The notes: generated by a model from the letters alone, not told the origin. Positions 45,082 to 53,523 are shown, numbered from the stretch's first letter. The stretch is DNA of 64,000 nt from Nevskia sp. (GCA_023229645.1 JALNYU010000009.1:62001-126000); one strand, 5' to 3'. Numbers and translations are program-made.

Positions 45082-45117
45082 CGCGCGGCTCCTTATTAAT
45101 GAGTTGGGTTAACGCGC

Positions 45118-45630
45118 TTATCCGCGTTCGATGATTGAAACGGCTTGTTCGTACGTCACGCCCGGATGGGCTACTTGATAGGCTTCCGCCTTGTTGTGCA
45201 TTTCGAGCCGCTCAGGGTCTACGGTGAAGCCGGACGGCGCGGCGAACGTGGCGGCATTTGAGACATCCTCGTTGCCGGCGATCTCTCGCGTTTCTACGCG
45301 CGCAGGCAGTGCGGAGAGAAACAGCTTCCAGCGCTCGAATAGATTGATCGTTTCCTTGCTGCCATCTGCCGCCGCGAATTCGATGGTTTCGCCTTCGCCG
45401 AGCCGCGCCGCAAGCTCGACCATCAGGCCACGCTCAGCCGGCAGAACACGGCCGGCGGCGATGGCGCCATCAACTTCGGCGCTGATAGCAACACGGCGCG
45501 CCTGGGCGGCTTGCGCGGCGAAGGTTGCTTCGCGCGCGTCGAGCGCTGCTTTCTGCTGGGCGAGCGCTGCGGCGTCTTTGTCGAGCTGAGATTTGCGTGC
45601 ATCCAGATCGGCTTGTGTGGGGTTAAGCAT
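45118..45630 (-). CDS. Nested scaffold protein from an internal start
   Basis: An in-frame ATG at 45630 is preceded at 7 nt by AAAGGAG, a near-perfect ribosome site. Translation from it gives a 170-residue protein (MLNPTQADLDARKSQLDKD) comprising just the coiled-coil scaffold domain. Mu encodes its scaffold gpZ inside the protease gene I in the same way. Confidence 0.7.
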   Translation of the reverse strand: MLNPTQADLDARKSQLDKDAAALAQQKAALDAREATFAAQAAQARRVAISAEVDGAIAAGRVLPAERGLMVELAARLGEGETIEFAAADGSKETINLFERWKLFLSALPARVETREIAGNEDVSNAATFAAPSGFTVDPERLEMHNKAEAYQVAHPGVTYEQAVSIIERG

Positions 45631-46287
45631 GGGTTGCTCCTTTGCAGCGGCGAATGAGGGTGAATAGGTGCCATCCGCAGACTCGTTTGCGTCTTCATCC
45701 GGCAAGCGGGCGACGTTTTCGAGATCGTTGACCGAGTAGTCCGGCAGCACTTGATCAGCGATATCGAGGCCGCGATCGGCAATCAACCAATCACGCAGAC
45801 GGCGAAACAGGTAGGCAACGCTGTAAGCCCCCGGCGCGGAGAATTCCAGAGAGACGGCCGGCGCTTCGGCAGCGGCGAATTCAATCGGTGATAAGCCCGG
45901 CACAGCCGGTACGTGCGCACCGAGAAAACCAACGTGGCGAAGGTAATAGCTGCCCGGCTTCGGGTTGGCGGCTTGGCTCGGCCCAAACAACGCGACGGAG
46001 ATTTTCTTGAACGCCCCACGCTCAACCGCGGCAGAGAACTCAGGCGGCACCGTTTTCGGAATGGCATAGAGATTGGCTGTGCCATTCGGGCCAGCGGCGA
46101 ACTCCAAACGATCTACCCAGCCGAATGCTGGGTGATCCGTTTTCGGATGCCCGACTGTGAGCGGCGCTTCGCCGAACTTGGGATCGTAGTTGTCGGCGAT
46201 GGCTTTTAGATCAGCCGCGGAGAACGTGAACTCCGTTGAGCCGCTGCCAGTAAATGTGCCGGTCTTGAGAATGTGGATGCGTTTCAT
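45118..46287 (-). CDS. Mu gpI-like prohead protease with C-terminal scaffold domain
   Basis: 389 residues from the ATG at 46287 (MKRIHILKTGTFTG); a GTG three codons earlier is possible. The N-terminal part (SAADLKAIADNYDPKFGEAPLTVGHPKTDHPAFGWVD) is the prohead protease of the Mu I family; HPKTDH and ISVALFGP contain the presumed catalytic residues. The C-terminal part is a Gln/Ala coiled coil, the scaffold. First gene of the leftward late block; upstream it faces rightward genes, whereas in Mu the G gene would precede it on the same strand. Confidence 0.85.
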   Translation of the reverse strand: MKRIHILKTGTFTGSGSTEFTFSAADLKAIADNYDPKFGEAPLTVGHPKTDHPAFGWVDRLEFAAGPNGTANLYAIPKTVPPEFSAAVERGAFKKISVALFGPSQAANPKPGSYYLRHVGFLGAHVPAVPGLSPIEFAAAEAPAVSLEFSAPGAYSVAYLFRRLRDWLIADRGLDIADQVLPDYSVNDLENVARLPDEDANESADGTYSPSFAAAKEQPMLNPTQADLDARKSQLDKDAAALAQQKAALDAREATFAAQAAQARRVAISAEVDGAIAAGRVLPAERGLMVELAARLGEGETIEFAAADGSKETINLFERWKLFLSALPARVETREIAGNEDVSNAATFAAPSGFTVDPERLEMHNKAEAYQVAHPGVTYEQAVSIIERG

Positions 46288-46327
46288 GGCACCCACTTTG
46301 CCGTGCGCGCGACACGCCGGGAACGCT

Positions 46328-46352
46328 AATGCGTGTTAGCTAGTTACGCATT
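46328..46352. promoter_or_regulatory. Inverted repeat between divergent phage blocks
   Basis: AATGCGT and ACGCATT are separated by 11 bp (GTTAGCTAGTT, itself nearly symmetric). It lies between the leftward late block and rightward small genes, a suitable place for an operator or a recombination site. Confidence 0.4.
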
Positions 46353-46448
46353 GAACGATGGATTAGAGTGTTCGAGATGGTACAAGCGGTAAACGCGCTT
46401 ATCTCACATTACTTTGCAAACATCGGCTTTCATGAAAGGAAACTAGTT

Positions 46449-46658
46449 ATGAAGTTTGAATTCAGTAAGGCATGGTGTAATCGAATCGCCAAGTTGGAAG
46501 GCGATGCCCAAATTGCGGCAGGAGTACATGCAAAGACTCCTAATTTTCCATCTAATCGTCTTGCAAGGATTATATCTAATGGCAAAGTCTTCTATCGAAT
46601 GGACGGACTCGACATGGAATCCGGTCACAGGCTGCACCAAAATTTCGACCGGTTGTAA
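46449..46658 (+). CDS. Small phage protein (MKFEFSKAW type)
   Basis: 69 residues, ATG at 46449 after AAAGGAAAC. MKFEFSKAWCNRIAKLEGDA is a pattern I recognise from short conserved phage and accessory-region proteins of unknown function. Its last 80 bp overlap the start of the next gene in a different frame, which may mean the 3' end has been replaced. Confidence 0.6.
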   Translation: MKFEFSKAWCNRIAKLEGDAQIAAGVHAKTPNFPSNRLARIISNGKVFYRMDGLDMESGHRLHQNFDRL

Positions 46659-47289
46659 AAATTGTTATGCCCTGCGTGTGTCAATGCGGCTGCAAGCAAT
46701 GGGCGCCGCAAACTATAAAAATGGCTTTCAACTCTCTTTGCATTCTTCAATGCTTGATCGCCCGCTTAGCTGGAAAAAGCCTCAGCGCATTTTTGTAAAT
46801 TCGATGAGTGACCTTTTCCACGATGATGTCCCCACCGAATATATCATCCAGGTGTTTGACGTCATGCGACGTGCGAGCTGGCATCAATTTCAGGTATTAA
46901 CGAAACGCGCAGAGCGTCTGTCTGCCCTAGCATCCAAACTAATTTGGCCAAGTAATGTTTGGATGGGCGTGAGTGTTGAGTCGCAACGGTACACATCGCG
47001 TATCGATTACTTGCGGAATGTTCCTGCGGTTATTCGATTTGTATCATTCGAGCCACTTGTAGGCGCAATAACGGCCGCCGATCTTCAAGATATTCATTGG
47101 GCCATCATCGGTGGTGAAAGTGGGCCAGGTGCCAGGCCAATGCGCGAAGAGTGGGTTAAGCGCTTACGCGATCTATGCGCACAGCACGGAACGGCCTTTT
47201 TTTTTAAGCAATGGGGCGGCGTAATTAAAAGTAAAACTGGGAGAATGCTAGATGGAAGAACTTGGGATGCACTTCCTGAACCGTTATGA
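46579..47289 (+). CDS. DUF5131 (Gp37/Gp68 family) phage protein
   Basis: 236 residues from the ATG at 46579 (MAKSSIEWTDSTWNPVTGC). The conserved cysteines GCTKISTGCKNCYA resemble an iron-sulfur or radical-SAM-like start, and IFVNSMSDLFHDDVP and IIGGESGPGARPM are hallmark family segments. The family is widespread in phages; function not established. Its TGA overlaps the next gene's ATG. Confidence 0.85.
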   Translation: MAKSSIEWTDSTWNPVTGCTKISTGCKNCYALRVSMRLQAMGAANYKNGFQLSLHSSMLDRPLSWKKPQRIFVNSMSDLFHDDVPTEYIIQVFDVMRRASWHQFQVLTKRAERLSALASKLIWPSNVWMGVSVESQRYTSRIDYLRNVPAVIRFVSFEPLVGAITAADLQDIHWAIIGGESGPGARPMREEWVKRLRDLCAQHGTAFFFKQWGGVIKSKTGRMLDGRTWDALPEPL

Positions 47290-47678
47290 CTGACATCACA
47301 GAAGGAAACGTCCACGTTGATCCGCTGCTAGTGCCTGGCAGGATGCACTGTGCCAAGTGCAAGTTCTCGCTGACACGCGTGAACCTATACTTTGCAAATG
47401 GCACAACTGGACCAGGCGGGAATGAGACCGAGCCCTGTCCAAACGGGTGCGGTCCATTATGGCCAGTGACGTGGGAGCAAGAGGCTCGCGAGGCCTGGGC
47501 GACTAGCGAACGGATTTTTGAGTCTGCTCAGGCCCAGAAAAAGAAGGTGGACGATTTGTCCGTGCTGGTGTCTAGACTCGCCTATCAGCTAAATAGAATT
47601 GGCGGAAACGACATCTTAGCGCGGACTGCGGTGGACTACCTTCGCCAGAATGATCTGCTTGGGTCGACTGCGCGATGA
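47286..47678 (+). CDS. Hypothetical phage protein with a cysteine-pair zinc-like motif
   Basis: 130 residues, coupled to the DUF5131 gene (ATGA overlap). Its N-terminal half contains CAKC and, about 28 residues on, CPNGC, a likely zinc ribbon; the C-terminal half is helical (ERIFESAQAQKKKVDDLSVL). Family not recognised. Confidence 0.7.
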   Translation: MTDITEGNVHVDPLLVPGRMHCAKCKFSLTRVNLYFANGTTGPGGNETEPCPNGCGPLWPVTWEQEAREAWATSERIFESAQAQKKKVDDLSVLVSRLAYQLNRIGGNDILARTAVDYLRQNDLLGSTAR

Positions 47679-48227
47679 TTAGCTCTGAACTTCAGACTGG
47701 CTGAGCGACTCCACGTAACAGCGACAGTCGGCACGCCAGCAAGGTACGCTAGGCCGGCTGCCGCTATCCCAACGCCCTATTTCGCGATCCCGAGATTTGC
47801 ACTCGGAAATGTCAGTTGATTGTGAGTCGTTGTAGCGAAATCGCCAGAACGGCCGCATGGCCGATACATTTAGCATCTGCGCTTGCCGATGCTGCACCAT
47901 CGCCACGAGCATTACTCGGGAACAAAATGCTTGTGCGGGCGATAGATCGACATCGCTCGCTAAGCGCATGCCGTCCAACTCATCGTCGTCTTCAATGTCA
48001 CTGGCGATTTCATCCCGCACAACGCCAAGCTCGGCAAGACGCGCATCGTATTCCGGCCAGCGCCATTGATGCGCCTGCATAAACGCGTTGGCGATTTTCC
48101 ACGGACGACTGTGGCCGCTTTCAAACACCGGCTTCATGGCGGCGCAAAAGGCATCGCGCGCGTTTTCCGGGTAACCGATGTGCTGCAGCAGTTCATGCAT
48201 TGCAGGCATGAAATCAATTGCGTCCAT
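47679..48227 (-). CDS. Hypothetical phage protein with RCYVE-type C terminus
   Basis: 182 residues, convergent with the previous gene. The N-terminal half is helical. The C-terminal half, AMRPFWRFRYNDSQSTDISECK followed by PCWRADCRCYVESL, has Cys and Arg residues in an arrangement reminiscent of the C-terminal end of MuF head-morphogenesis proteins, but it is far too short to be MuF itself. Function unknown. Confidence 0.6.
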   Translation of the reverse strand: MDAIDFMPAMHELLQHIGYPENARDAFCAAMKPVFESGHSRPWKIANAFMQAHQWRWPEYDARLAELGVVRDEIASDIEDDDELDGMRLASDVDLSPAQAFCSRVMLVAMVQHRQAQMLNVSAMRPFWRFRYNDSQSTDISECKSRDREIGRWDSGSRPSVPCWRADCRCYVESLSQSEVQS

Positions 48228-48392
48228 TTATCTGCTGTCCTTTTAGTTAAAACGTTCGCATCCCTTTGCTTATCCCCGCCTCAACCCCTGAGGGACGTTT
48301 CAAACGGCTTTCAAATCGCGCCCAAACAAAAAAGACGAGACAAAGGCGCGGGTAGCAGGCTTGCGCGCTTCTGGCGCCGTTTGCGGGGCTTG

Positions 48393-48770
48393 TTATCTAC
48401 CGGGCTGACATAGACCGGATAGTGCTCGAAATAATATGTTGTCAGGTGCGTTGGACGTGGGGTCTAGCACTAGCGCTTTCGAATCTCCTGGACTCCATAC
48501 AAACGGTCGGAAGCCAACGTAAGCCCCGTAAACATTCTTAGCGTTTATCTCTCCGCAGATTATTCCTCTGCCCTTTGTTTCGTGAAACTCCAACGAACGA
48601 AACTGAGCGGAGTAAGGGTCTTTCAAATTATATGAAGCTATTTCTTTAGCTTTAGAAATGAGCTGATCGATATTTAACTGAGCATCGTCGCTACTATCTG
48701 CCGAAGCTGAATAACTCAATACTACTAACACCATTTGCAAGCTGACAGTGCTCAACAATCTCCCGAGCAT
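48393..48770 (-). CDS. Secreted protein of unknown function next to the repressor
   Basis: 125 residues with an N-terminal signal peptide (VSLQMVLVVLSYSASA). DPYSAQFRSLEF and CGEINAKNVYGAYVGFRPF match a widespread family of small exported proteins. A GGAGAAGGAA ribosome site precedes the ATG. It is transcribed with or just downstream of the repressor, so it may be expressed in the lysogen (moron; inference). Confidence 0.78.
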   Translation of the reverse strand: MLGRLLSTVSLQMVLVVLSYSASADSSDDAQLNIDQLISKAKEIASYNLKDPYSAQFRSLEFHETKGRGIICGEINAKNVYGAYVGFRPFVWSPGDSKALVLDPTSNAPDNILFRALSGLCQPGR

Positions 48771-48838
48771 TTCCTTCTCCTTTTATTTGTGCGAAACCCG
48801 CGCCGTTTAATTTACCAACTAAATATTGTCGGGATTGG

Positions 48839-49207
48839 TTATTTTTTAACTCCTCGCGTGCCGCCATTTTTCTCAAACTCTTGATGCACTATTGCACCGA
48901 GCAAGCTTTTCGCCGTCTGACGGCCTTCGTCCGATAGGTTCCAGAAAAGATCAACTATGTCGTTGAACTGATCAATTTCAGCAGCCGACATTCCTGGCCT
49001 GACAACTGAACGTGTGCCAGTTAATAGGTACGACAGATCAACGCCGTACGCACCCACACGCTCGAGGTAATCAGCATCAGGGCTCCTTTCGCCTTTCTCA
49101 TAATTTATTTGAGCGCCTTTTTTAACGCCTCCGATCTCTGCGAACTCGGTCTGGCTTAAGCGTAGCCGTTCCCGTTCCAATTTAAGGCGCTGATAAAAGG
49201 TATTCAT
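48839..49207 (-). CDS. Phage repressor (XRE family, cI/c-like)
   Basis: 122 residues. The N-terminal HTH is LKLERERLRLSQTEFAEIGGVKKGAQINYEKGERSP; LSYLLTGTRS follows. The C-terminal helical region may mediate oligomerisation. No protease-type LexA domain, so prophage induction through RecA-stimulated self-cleavage is unlikely. It is divergent from Ner, the arrangement of Mu c and ner. No clear ribosome site upstream of its ATG; perhaps leaderless. Confidence 0.88.
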   Translation of the reverse strand: MNTFYQRLKLERERLRLSQTEFAEIGGVKKGAQINYEKGERSPDADYLERVGAYGVDLSYLLTGTRSVVRPGMSAAEIDQFNDIVDLFWNLSDEGRQTAKSLLGAIVHQEFEKNGGTRGVKK

Positions 49208-49224
49208 TTGTTGACATAAAAGTG

Positions 49225-49253
49225 TTGACAGTCCTCGTTTGAGTACCTAACAT
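49225..49253 (+). promoter_or_regulatory. Early phage promoter with a doubled TTGACA
   Basis: TTGACA (49225-49230), a 17-bp spacer and TAACAT (49248-49253) form a good sigma-70 promoter driving Ner and the early genes. A second TTGACA at 49211-49216, 14 bp upstream, makes a direct repeat that may be part of the operator for repressor and Ner. Confidence 0.72.
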
Positions 49254-49326
49254 CTGCACATCGGCCATTTAACAAAGATTGTACACCCGGCCAACCGAGA
49301 AACAGGCGGACTTACATCACACCTCT

Positions 49327-49560
49327 ATGCACGGCGCAGACATTCAAGCGGCAATCAGAAAAGCAGGCCTCACGCAGTTGGCGATCGCGCGGCGTATGCA
49401 GGTGACCCAGCAGTGTGTGAACCGCGTGGTTTGGGACAAACCGAAAGGCCGCAGCTTGCGTGTCGCAAAGGCCATTAGCCGGGCTACGGGCTTATCAATC
49501 GAGACGCTTTGGCCTGGGGTTTACACCGGCCGCACTCAACCTAAGAAGGGATCGAAATGA
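49327..49560 (+). CDS. Ner-like early DNA-binding protein
   Basis: 77 residues from ATG at 49327. The HTH pattern ADIQAAIRKAGLTQLAIARRMQVTQQCVNRV and the winged end LWPGVYTG match Ner/SfsB-like proteins. Ner represses the early and repressor promoters in Mu. First gene of the rightward early operon; its TGA overlaps the next start. Confidence 0.88.
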   Translation: MHGADIQAAIRKAGLTQLAIARRMQVTQQCVNRVVWDKPKGRSLRVAKAISRATGLSIETLWPGVYTGRTQPKKGSK

Positions 49561-49748
49561 CAACGGCAGAAATTGAGAAAACGCTATACGACCTGGAGCG
49601 GAAGATTCCGCAGCTGCGCCAGCACGTGGTGCTGACCACGGTATATGGCGACATTCACTTGCACCAGAAAGACGCCGAGAAAGTGGCGAACTTAGTTGAG
49701 CGTTTGCTGCGTGCGCAGATTGACCGCGCTGAGAAGGTGACGGCATGA
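49557..49748 (+). CDS. Small hypothetical early phage protein
   Basis: 63 residues, starting inside the Ner stop (ATGA) and overlapping the next gene likewise. Charged and helical (AEIEKTLYDLERKIPQLRQHV). Translational coupling supports it; function unknown. Confidence 0.65.
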   Translation: MTTAEIEKTLYDLERKIPQLRQHVVLTTVYGDIHLHQKDAEKVANLVERLLRAQIDRAEKVTA

Positions 49749-50767
49749 GCGCGATCAAGCCGGTTACCCCAGCACAGTTTCAGTTACTGGCCCCGCTGCC
49801 ATTGCCGCTGCGCGGCTATCTGGAATCTGCATTCGCCATTATCGCGAAGGCTGGCGACGATGAAGACACGCTGTGGGCGCTTTCCGAGCGTGGCGAGCAG
49901 ATGGAGATGGCGGGCCGGCTCATTTCCGGATTGGCCAATCGGGAGTTGTCTACGCGCGTAGACACCTTGCGTCTTGCAAACGAATTGCGCTCCCGCGGAA
50001 AAAATCGCGCTAATTTTTATTTTTCGATCAGCGTGTTGGAAGCATTTGAAGCCCTGCCCAACCGAGAAAGCGTGGAGGCTTTGGCACAGCTGGGCTACAC
50101 CAAAGCGCGGTCAGCATTGTCTTGGTCCCCGGATGAGCGAATCGCTTTTACTCAGGGTGAGTCGGTACGCGGCATCACGATTGATGAAGCCGTGGAAATG
50201 CCCACGCGAGAGTTTGAGCGCTTAAGCAAGAACCTGGAGAGCGATGCTCGGCTCAATCGCTTGCAAAGCGATAAGGCTCGGCTTGAAGCCGAGCTAAACA
50301 CCCTGCGCGAGCAATTCAAAAAAACCCGCGCTCTGCAAGCCGTAGAAGACTTACCGCTGTTTGCGCGCGAAGTACGCGAAGAAGCAATGGTGCTGAGCGA
50401 GCAGATGATGCTGGCGGTAGAGCTGCTTGAGGATGCCGCGAACCGCAATTTGCTTGGCGAGGTGGATCACCCGGAGCGGATGCGCTGGCAACCCGCCGCG
50501 GCACGCACGCTGGTGCATGCGCTGGGCGCGCCGCTAGCCCGCGGTGCAGCCTTGATCCGGCTGTTGAAAGTGAGCTTCGGCGAGGAGATTGCGGGCGCAC
50601 TAGATGCCGATAGCATCTTAGAAGCCAGCGAGGCCGCCTTGTTTTTATCCTCGCGCGAGCGGCTTGCCACGCGCGCGCAAATAGAACGCGATGAGCGTGC
50701 GACTGAACGCCATAACGCCACGCCGAGCCGCCGCGGCCGGCCACGTGGTACGGGTAAAGGGGCGTAA
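49745..50767 (+). CDS. Early phage protein upstream of transposase
   Basis: 340 residues, alpha-helical with a central coiled coil (RLQSDKARLEAELNTLREQFKK) and a basic C-terminal tail (RRGRPRGTGK). Proteins of this sort precede the transposase in several B3-like transposable phages; a DNA-binding accessory role is plausible. No catalytic motif seen. Confidence 0.72.
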   Translation: MSAIKPVTPAQFQLLAPLPLPLRGYLESAFAIIAKAGDDEDTLWALSERGEQMEMAGRLISGLANRELSTRVDTLRLANELRSRGKNRANFYFSISVLEAFEALPNRESVEALAQLGYTKARSALSWSPDERIAFTQGESVRGITIDEAVEMPTREFERLSKNLESDARLNRLQSDKARLEAELNTLREQFKKTRALQAVEDLPLFAREVREEAMVLSEQMMLAVELLEDAANRNLLGEVDHPERMRWQPAAARTLVHALGAPLARGAALIRLLKVSFGEEIAGALDADSILEASEAALFLSSRERLATRAQIERDERATERHNATPSRRGRPRGTGKGA

Positions 50768-50770
50768 GCC

Positions 50771-52669
50771 GTGTCTGCCGCAATTCTGACATTCCCACGT
50801 GCGCTACCGGTTGTGGCGCCCAAGCCGGTAGAGCCCTATCGGCAACTGCCGCAATGGTCGCGAGACGAAGCCGAGCGGCGCCGAGCGCTGATTGCACCTG
50901 CGTTGGACCGAATCACCGCGGGCTGCTCGGTGTTGGCTGCGGTGACGTGGTTGGTATCTGCGCCAGGATGGAACGGACCCTCAGTACGGACGATGAAACG
51001 TTGGGTAGCTGACTATCAAAACGGCGGCATCATTGGCTTAGCACCCGAATACAAAGGCCGCACTCGCCCGGAGCGCGGTTGGGAGGCGCGCGCCATTGAG
51101 CTGTTCAATGCGCCACAACGGCGCTCCTACTCCACTGTTGCGTTATTGCTCCGCCAGGAAGGCTATACCGACGCCGCTGATCACCTGGTGCGGGCGTATC
51201 TGAAAGCACAACCGAGCAACCTGACCGAAACCGGCCAGAAGCGCTTGGGTAGCCACTTCTATGACCAAAACATCCGGCCGTACATCGTGCGCGATACCAG
51301 TACGTTGCCGATTGGATTTGTTTATCAGGGTGACGGTCACTGTTGCGATGTTTACGTGGCAGCGCCCGCTACCGGCAACCCGTTCCGACCGGAATTAACG
51401 GTGTGGATCGACGTGCGTAGCCATTACGTGGTGGGCTGGTGGCTGAGCGAGTCGGAAAGTGCGATTACGACACTGTATTCGTTTTCTCATGCCTTGCTCG
51501 CCAATGACCATGTACCGGCGATGGTGCATACCGATCCGGGCTCTGGTTTCACAGCGCGCGTGATTTCGGATTCTGAGAACGGCTTTTTCAGCCGTTTTGA
51601 TATCGAGATGATTACGGCATTGCCCGGCAACGCCAAGGGTAAGGGTTTAGTTGAGGGTTGGTTCCGGTGGTTTGAAGAGCGGCTGGGAAAGCAGTTTGAA
51701 ACGTTCTGCGGCCATTGCCGGACTGACGATGCATTGCGCGCCCTGACGCAGAAAGTGCGTGCTGGCAAGCTGGCCTTGCCGAGCCTCGCGGAATACCGGG
51801 CAGCGATTGCCGAATATGTCCGGTTTTACAACAACAACCCGCAGCGAAATTTAGGCGATACATCACCGGCCGAATTGTGGCTGAAGCTGGATCGCGTACC
51901 ACTAGAAACCCCAGCTGCTGCGATCATGCGACCGCGCCGTACACGCACCGTGCGGCGTTGGGGCGTGACACTCGACGAGCGCAAGTATCGCGCGCATGCA
52001 TTAGCAGGGTTCGAAGGCCGGGAAGTAGTGGTTGAGTACGACCTGCACGACGACACCTATGTCGTAATTTTAGATGGCGACGGCCGCTTTGTTTGCGAAG
52101 CGCAGTTAGTCGACAAACAAGCGTGGATTCCGCAGTCACGTATCGACCAAGCGCAGCAAAAGCGGCTGGCCGGCCAGCGTAAGCGGTTGCAAGTGAAGAT
52201 CGCCGAAGCTGAGGCTCGCGCACACGTGCCGATTTCACCTGCGCAGGTATTGGCGGCGCTGGAAGACAGTGCTGAACCCGCTGAGCCGCTGCCTGCTGCG
52301 GCCATCCTTGCGCTTGGACATTCGGTGGGTGACGTCCGCACGCCGCGTAGCCTGCCGACGCCGAAACCTATTGACCCGGCCGAGATGGCGCGCGTTCAGG
52401 CAGTTATCGCTGACGACGCTGCCTCTGCGCCACAAGAAACCGAAAACCAACGCTATGCCCGCGCGCTGCGCTTGATGAAACAGGCAAAAAGCGGCGTGAC
52501 AATTTCGTCTGCAGAACTGCGCTGGTTAAGCACTTACACCGACAGCGCTGAGTATCTCGGACTGGCGGATATCCATGCCTCGTTCGGCTATGTGCCGGGC
52601 CTGGAAAACGACGAAGGCCCCGCTGGAACGGAGCCTTCTTTATATCGCGACACTTCGGAGAGTGAATGA
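50771..52669 (+). CDS. Mu-type DDE transposase (A protein)
   Basis: 632 residues from a GTG at 50771. Layout: N-terminal helix-turn-helix and DNA-binding region (about 1-170), RNase H-like rve core with D188 (GDGH), D255 (HTDPGSGF) and E295 (GLVEGWF), then a beta-barrel domain (RRWGVTLDERKYRAHAL to FVCEAQLV) and a basic helical tail. It joins phage ends to target DNA with the downstream ATPase. The spacing of 67 and 40 residues agrees with the MuA-like arrangement. Overlaps a second transposase-like gene. Confidence 0.93.
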   Translation: MSAAILTFPRALPVVAPKPVEPYRQLPQWSRDEAERRRALIAPALDRITAGCSVLAAVTWLVSAPGWNGPSVRTMKRWVADYQNGGIIGLAPEYKGRTRPERGWEARAIELFNAPQRRSYSTVALLLRQEGYTDAADHLVRAYLKAQPSNLTETGQKRLGSHFYDQNIRPYIVRDTSTLPIGFVYQGDGHCCDVYVAAPATGNPFRPELTVWIDVRSHYVVGWWLSESESAITTLYSFSHALLANDHVPAMVHTDPGSGFTARVISDSENGFFSRFDIEMITALPGNAKGKGLVEGWFRWFEERLGKQFETFCGHCRTDDALRALTQKVRAGKLALPSLAEYRAAIAEYVRFYNNNPQRNLGDTSPAELWLKLDRVPLETPAAAIMRPRRTRTVRRWGVTLDERKYRAHALAGFEGREVVVEYDLHDDTYVVILDGDGRFVCEAQLVDKQAWIPQSRIDQAQQKRLAGQRKRLQVKIAEAEARAHVPISPAQVLAALEDSAEPAEPLPAAAILALGHSVGDVRTPRSLPTPKPIDPAEMARVQAVIADDAASAPQETENQRYARALRLMKQAKSGVTISSAELRWLSTYTDSAEYLGLADIHASFGYVPGLENDEGPAGTEPSLYRDTSESE

Positions 52670-53523
52670 TGGACAACGGAATCATCCCAGTCAAGTCCGG
52701 TATCGAGACCGAAAAAATGATCGACAAGCGTCAATCAAATCAGCTTCGCCGAGTGCAGCAGATTACGGCCTCGTCACAGTCGTTCTCGGCAATTCCAGTC
52801 GGTGCCATTTATCAATGCGATGACCACGTCTGCGACGTTTATTCGTCATTGCCAATGACCGATATAGCCGTACGCATGAATCTGATCGTCTGGATCGACG
52901 TACGTAGCCGTTACATCGTCGGCTGCCACATGTCTTGCGACAATAACAAGATGAACATGCTGAGTTCGTTGTATTCGGCTATTTCGTCGCACAGCCATAT
53001 TCCTGCGCATGTTTACAGTGAGACGGCGCTGTCTTTTACCGGCCGAATGATCTCCGATGCCGATCGTTTCTTCCATGACTTCGGCATTAAGCGTATTCCG
53101 GAAACGCCGGCAAATAGCCGCGGCCGTGGGCTCTTGGAGAGCTGGTTCTACCGCCTGGACCAACATCTAGCGTCTCAATTTTCTACGTCTTGCCGTCATT
53201 TACGCACACCTGATGAGCACGTAGCGTTATTGAAACTGATCGAGGAAAAGAAGGTAAAAACGCCGAGCTTTTTTGATTTATCTGAGGCGATATCAGCCTA
53301 TATCAGACAATACAACCGCAGCGCTCAAACCTACCTCGGCAACAAGTCCCCGTCTGACTTATGGGCCGAACTAGACCGCGTACCGTTTGAGCCCCGATCG
53401 CAACTTGAAGAGGCCGAACAAAAACGACTCGCCGATCAACAAAAGCGTATCGACGACAAGATCGCCGACGCTGAAGCCAACGCGCAGTGTCTTGGTTCGT
53501 GCAACGCCGAGGGTTCGAAATGA
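52666..53523 (+). CDS. Core-only transposase paralogue
   Basis: 285 residues. Residues about 45-235 align with the catalytic core of the preceding transposase (YQCDDHVCDVY against YQGDGHCCDVY; VWIDVRSRYIVG against VWIDVRSHYVVG). The first catalytic Asp is kept (D52), the second is Glu (E119) at exactly the same spacing of 67, and the third Glu is kept (E158). The N-terminal DNA-binding part and the beta-barrel are missing; the C-terminal helix QKRLADQQKRIDDKIADAEA is retained. The frame is intact and coupled to both neighbours. It could regulate or partner the transposase, or be decaying. Confidence 0.85.
   Translation: MMDNGIIPVKSGIETEKMIDKRQSNQLRRVQQITASSQSFSAIPVGAIYQCDDHVCDVYSSLPMTDIAVRMNLIVWIDVRSRYIVGCHMSCDNNKMNMLSSLYSAISSHSHIPAHVYSETALSFTGRMISDADRFFHDFGIKRIPETPANSRGRGLLESWFYRLDQHLASQFSTSCRHLRTPDEHVALLKLIEEKKVKTPSFFDLSEAISAYIRQYNRSAQTYLGNKSPSDLWAELDRVPFEPRSQLEEAEQKRLADQQKRIDDKIADAEANAQCLGSCNAEGSK

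Noticed and set aside
48285..48330. Short GGGACGTTTCAAACGG... stretch as the second phage end
   Set aside because: Shares only a few words with the terminus at 31621-31649 and lacks the paired repeats in the same spacing.
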